Shown here: in pieces, positions 6,066 to 6,601 of the stretch
Numbering within the stretch: position 1 is the first letter of the stretch
Layout of the letters: every line of letters begins with the position of its first letter
DNA from: an uncultured Gammaproteobacteria bacterium
GTDB taxonomy: Bacteria; Pseudomonadota; Gammaproteobacteria; Coxiellales; Coxiellaceae
Direction of reading: 5' to 3'
Assembly (NCBI GenBank): GCA_903870185.1
Contig: CAIQCE010000330.1
Coordinates: forward strand, 1-6,601
DNA length: 6,601 nt
Translations under genes and position numbers: made by a program
The notes under the pieces: generated by a model
The model's database searches: none
Told to the model about the DNA's origin: nothing
The model's input: the letters and a program-made list of their open reading frames with translations, nothing else

Positions 6066-6090
6066 ATCTCAGTGCCGCACTCTATGAGAT
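6066..6090 (-). promoter_or_regulatory. Imperfect 25-nt palindrome in the operon leader (candidate operator or leader hairpin)
   Basis: On the minus strand ATCTC and AGTGC are matched by GCACT and GAGAT, with a 4-nt bulge (ATAG) after the first arm and a single-base centre. This gives 10 paired positions. It lies just downstream of the candidate -10 hexamer, so a bound protein could block initiation, or the transcript could fold near its 5' end. The PhaR-like protein is one candidate ligand, by inference only. Confidence 0.45.
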
Positions 6091-6091
6091 A

Positions 6092-6097
6092 ACTATA
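6092..6097 (-). promoter_or_regulatory. Candidate -10 element of the operon promoter
   Basis: TATAGT on the minus strand matches the sigma70 -10 consensus at five of six positions and would place transcription start near 6085, giving a leader of about 55 nt. The hexamer 17 nt upstream (ATCCTA, 6115-6120) is a poor -35 and lies inside the dyad at 6114-6148, so initiation may be weak or depend on an activator. Confidence 0.4.
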
Positions 6098-6113
6098 CAC
6101 ACGGTCTAGCTAT

Positions 6114-6148
6114 TTAGGATGCTTGGTTTCATCGTACAAGCACCCTAA
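6114..6148 (-). promoter_or_regulatory. 12-bp-arm inverted repeat overlapping the -35 position of the operon promoter
   Basis: The plus-strand arms are TTAGGATGCTTG (6114-6125) and CAAGCACCCTAA (6137-6148), complementary at 11 of 12 positions around an 11-nt spacer. In minus-strand RNA the single mismatch becomes a G-U pair, so the hairpin is continuous. Neither strand has a following T-run, so it is not a standard terminator. Its position over the expected -35 box suggests an operator for a dimeric regulator. It could also be a relic of a transferred element. Confidence 0.55.
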
Positions 6149-6202
6149 GGTACCCCACTAACCCCACCTTCCCATGCTCTCGTCATTAGACCCTGTATGA
6201 AT

Positions 6203-6224
6203 TTTCGATAAGTTGCTCTCGAAA
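6203..6224 (+). repeat. Short dyad upstream of the small exported-protein gene
   Basis: TTTCGA (6203-6208) and TCGAAA (6219-6224) are perfect inverted arms around a 10-nt spacer, about 135 nt before the plus-strand start codon. The spacing resembles a dimer binding site. No convincing promoter pair could be aligned with it, and a 6-bp dyad can arise by chance. Confidence 0.25.
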
Positions 6225-6295
6225 TATTGTTAAATTCTACATTTATATCGTTACTCGGCATAAATCTAGATATTTGGTGGTAATTACAACACCCT

Positions 6296-6336
6296 AGCTC
6301 ATTTAATGAGCTTTTAGATCATTAATCTTATAGCTC
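6296..6336 (+). promoter_or_regulatory. Two mutually exclusive stem-loops in the leader of the small exported-protein gene
   Basis: AGCTCAT (6296-6302) pairs perfectly with ATGAGCT (6306-6312) across a 3-nt loop and is followed by TTT, giving a weak intrinsic-terminator shape. The same GAGCT (6308-6312) can instead pair with AGCTC (6332-6336), extended inside by AGAT/ATCT (6316-6319 with 6325-6328). The arrangement ends 22 nt before the ATG and 13 nt before the ribosome binding site. It could be an attenuator, but the stems are AT-rich and no leader peptide is evident. Confidence 0.3.
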
Positions 6337-6358
6337 CAGGCAACTAAACGGAGTCAAT

Positions 6359-6484
6359 ATGAGATTTCTATTTTTAATACTTTCTATTTCAATACCGCTT
6401 TCAGTTTTGGGGCAGATATCAAATTTAGATAACAGCCCTTACAACATGCAAAACAGTCCATATGAATCGCCCCTAATTTGCTAG
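6359..6484 (+). pseudogene. NSPYN-type small exported protein gene, truncated by the right-hand IS
   Basis: An ATG at 6359 follows a GGAG ribosome binding site (6350-6353, 5 nt spacing). The product begins MRFLFLILSISIPLSVLG, a signal peptide with a hydrophobic core and a likely cleavage after VLG (residue 18). It then enters a repeat-like DNSPYN ... QNSPY segment. Such Asn-Ser-Pro-Tyr repeats are typical of small periplasmic proteins of unknown function that I associate with Pseudomonas and related genera. The host part ends at the first two bases of codon 35, where the IS begins at 6463. The frame then reads six IS-encoded residues (ESPLIC) to a TAG at 6482-6484. The native C-terminus is lost, so the 41-aa remnant is probably non-functional. 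Family identity is from memory of the repeat, not a search. Confidence 0.7.
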
Positions 6485-6601
6485 ACACTTTCAAGCCTCG
6501 AAAAGTACTGCTTCTCATAGTTTACCGGTGATAGCTGATTATTGTTACTGTGCCGCCGTTTCGGGTTGTAGAACATCTCGATGTAATCGAAGATATCTCG
6601 C
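6463..6601 (-). mobile_element. 3' (right) end of an IS3-family insertion sequence, right copy, inverted
   Basis: Positions 6463-6600 are the exact reverse complement of 1-138, so this is a second copy of the same IS3-family element (or the same repeat met twice by an assembler). It is oriented with its 3' end inward and its body continues beyond the window. It begins TGAATCGCCCC at 6463, inside codon 35 of the small exported-protein gene. The inner flank is ATA, different from the CTT beside the left copy. Lack of any difference over 138 bp implies recent transposition or duplication. Confidence 0.88.
6481..6601 (-). CDS. IS3-family transposase OrfB, C-terminal fragment (partial at window end)
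   Basis: The minus strand encodes the same 39-residue OrfB tail as 1-120, ending in a TAG at 6481-6483, with YNPKRRHS and LSPVNYE intact. Only the end of the rve integrase domain is present and the catalytic residues lie outside. It runs toward the cargo, convergent in orientation with the left copy. Confidence 0.9.
   Translation of the reverse strand, partial: RDIFDYIEMFYNPKRRHSNNNQLSPVNYEKQYFSRLESV

Larger units (their letters stand above)
6030..6358. other. 329-bp divergent intergenic regulatory region
   Basis: This stretch separates the minus-strand operon from the plus-strand small-protein gene and contains no credible gene on either strand. It holds the operon's ribosome binding site, a candidate -10 element and several dyads, each listed separately. 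A C-rich stretch with two CCCCAC repeats 9 bp apart (6153-6158 and 6162-6167) lies between the dyads. No RNA gene, attachment site or origin was recognised. Confidence 0.6.

Noticed and set aside
6114..6148. Integron attC site or rho-independent terminator
   Set aside because: There are no attC core (GTTRRRY/RYYYAAC) boxes and no integron gene-cassette layout, and there is no T-run after either arm.
1..6601. CRISPR array, tRNA or rRNA genes
   Set aside because: No regularly spaced direct repeats, cloverleaf-like segments or rRNA-like sequence were seen.

Overview
The window looks like an accessory island from a gammaproteobacterium, probably Pseudomonas-like. The evidence is the IS3-family insertion sequence ends, whose tips begin TGAATCGCCCC as in many pseudomonad IS3 elements, and a truncated NSPYN-type secreted protein gene of a kind I associate with Pseudomonas and its relatives. 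The island is AT-rich (roughly 40% GC by eye). Taxonomy is an inference; there is no rRNA or housekeeping marker.

Layout. Positions 1-138 and 6463-6600 are perfect inverted copies of the 3' end of one IS3-family element (transposase OrfB C-terminus, stop codon, terminal inverted repeat). They face inward and enclose about 6.3 kb. Because both window ends stop inside the same IS sequence, this may be a whole draft contig ending at collapsed repeats. Between the IS ends, six tightly spaced minus-strand genes run from 6029 down to 180. In transcription order they are: ParB/Srx-fold protein (441 aa), SNF2-type SF2 helicase/translocase (606 aa), DUF3883-type PD-(D/E)XK nuclease-like protein (248 aa), stand-alone NgoFVII/BfiI-type B3 DNA-recognition domain (140 aa), PhaR-like DNA-binding protein (115 aa) and C5-cytosine DNA methyltransferase (365 aa). 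A 329-bp intergenic region (6030-6358) holds the likely operon promoter and several dyads. A divergent plus-strand gene for a small exported protein starts at 6359 and is cut off by the right-hand IS.

How the genes may work together. I read the operon as a multi-subunit restriction-modification-like defence system. The C5 methyltransferase would mark self DNA, the B3 protein would read the target site, the SNF2 motor would translocate on or remodel DNA, and the DUF3883 protein would supply nuclease activity. The ParB-like protein may be a clamp, sensor or accessory nuclease, and the PhaR-like protein a transcriptional regulator. Each domain is recognisable, but I do not recognise this six-gene combination as a named system, so the defence role is an inference from domain content and operon structure. 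Unusual points are the unfused B3 domain, a PHA-regulator homologue inside an R-M-type operon, the lack of Shine-Dalgarno sequences before all five internal genes, and three 7-nt G/C homopolymers inside the helicase gene.
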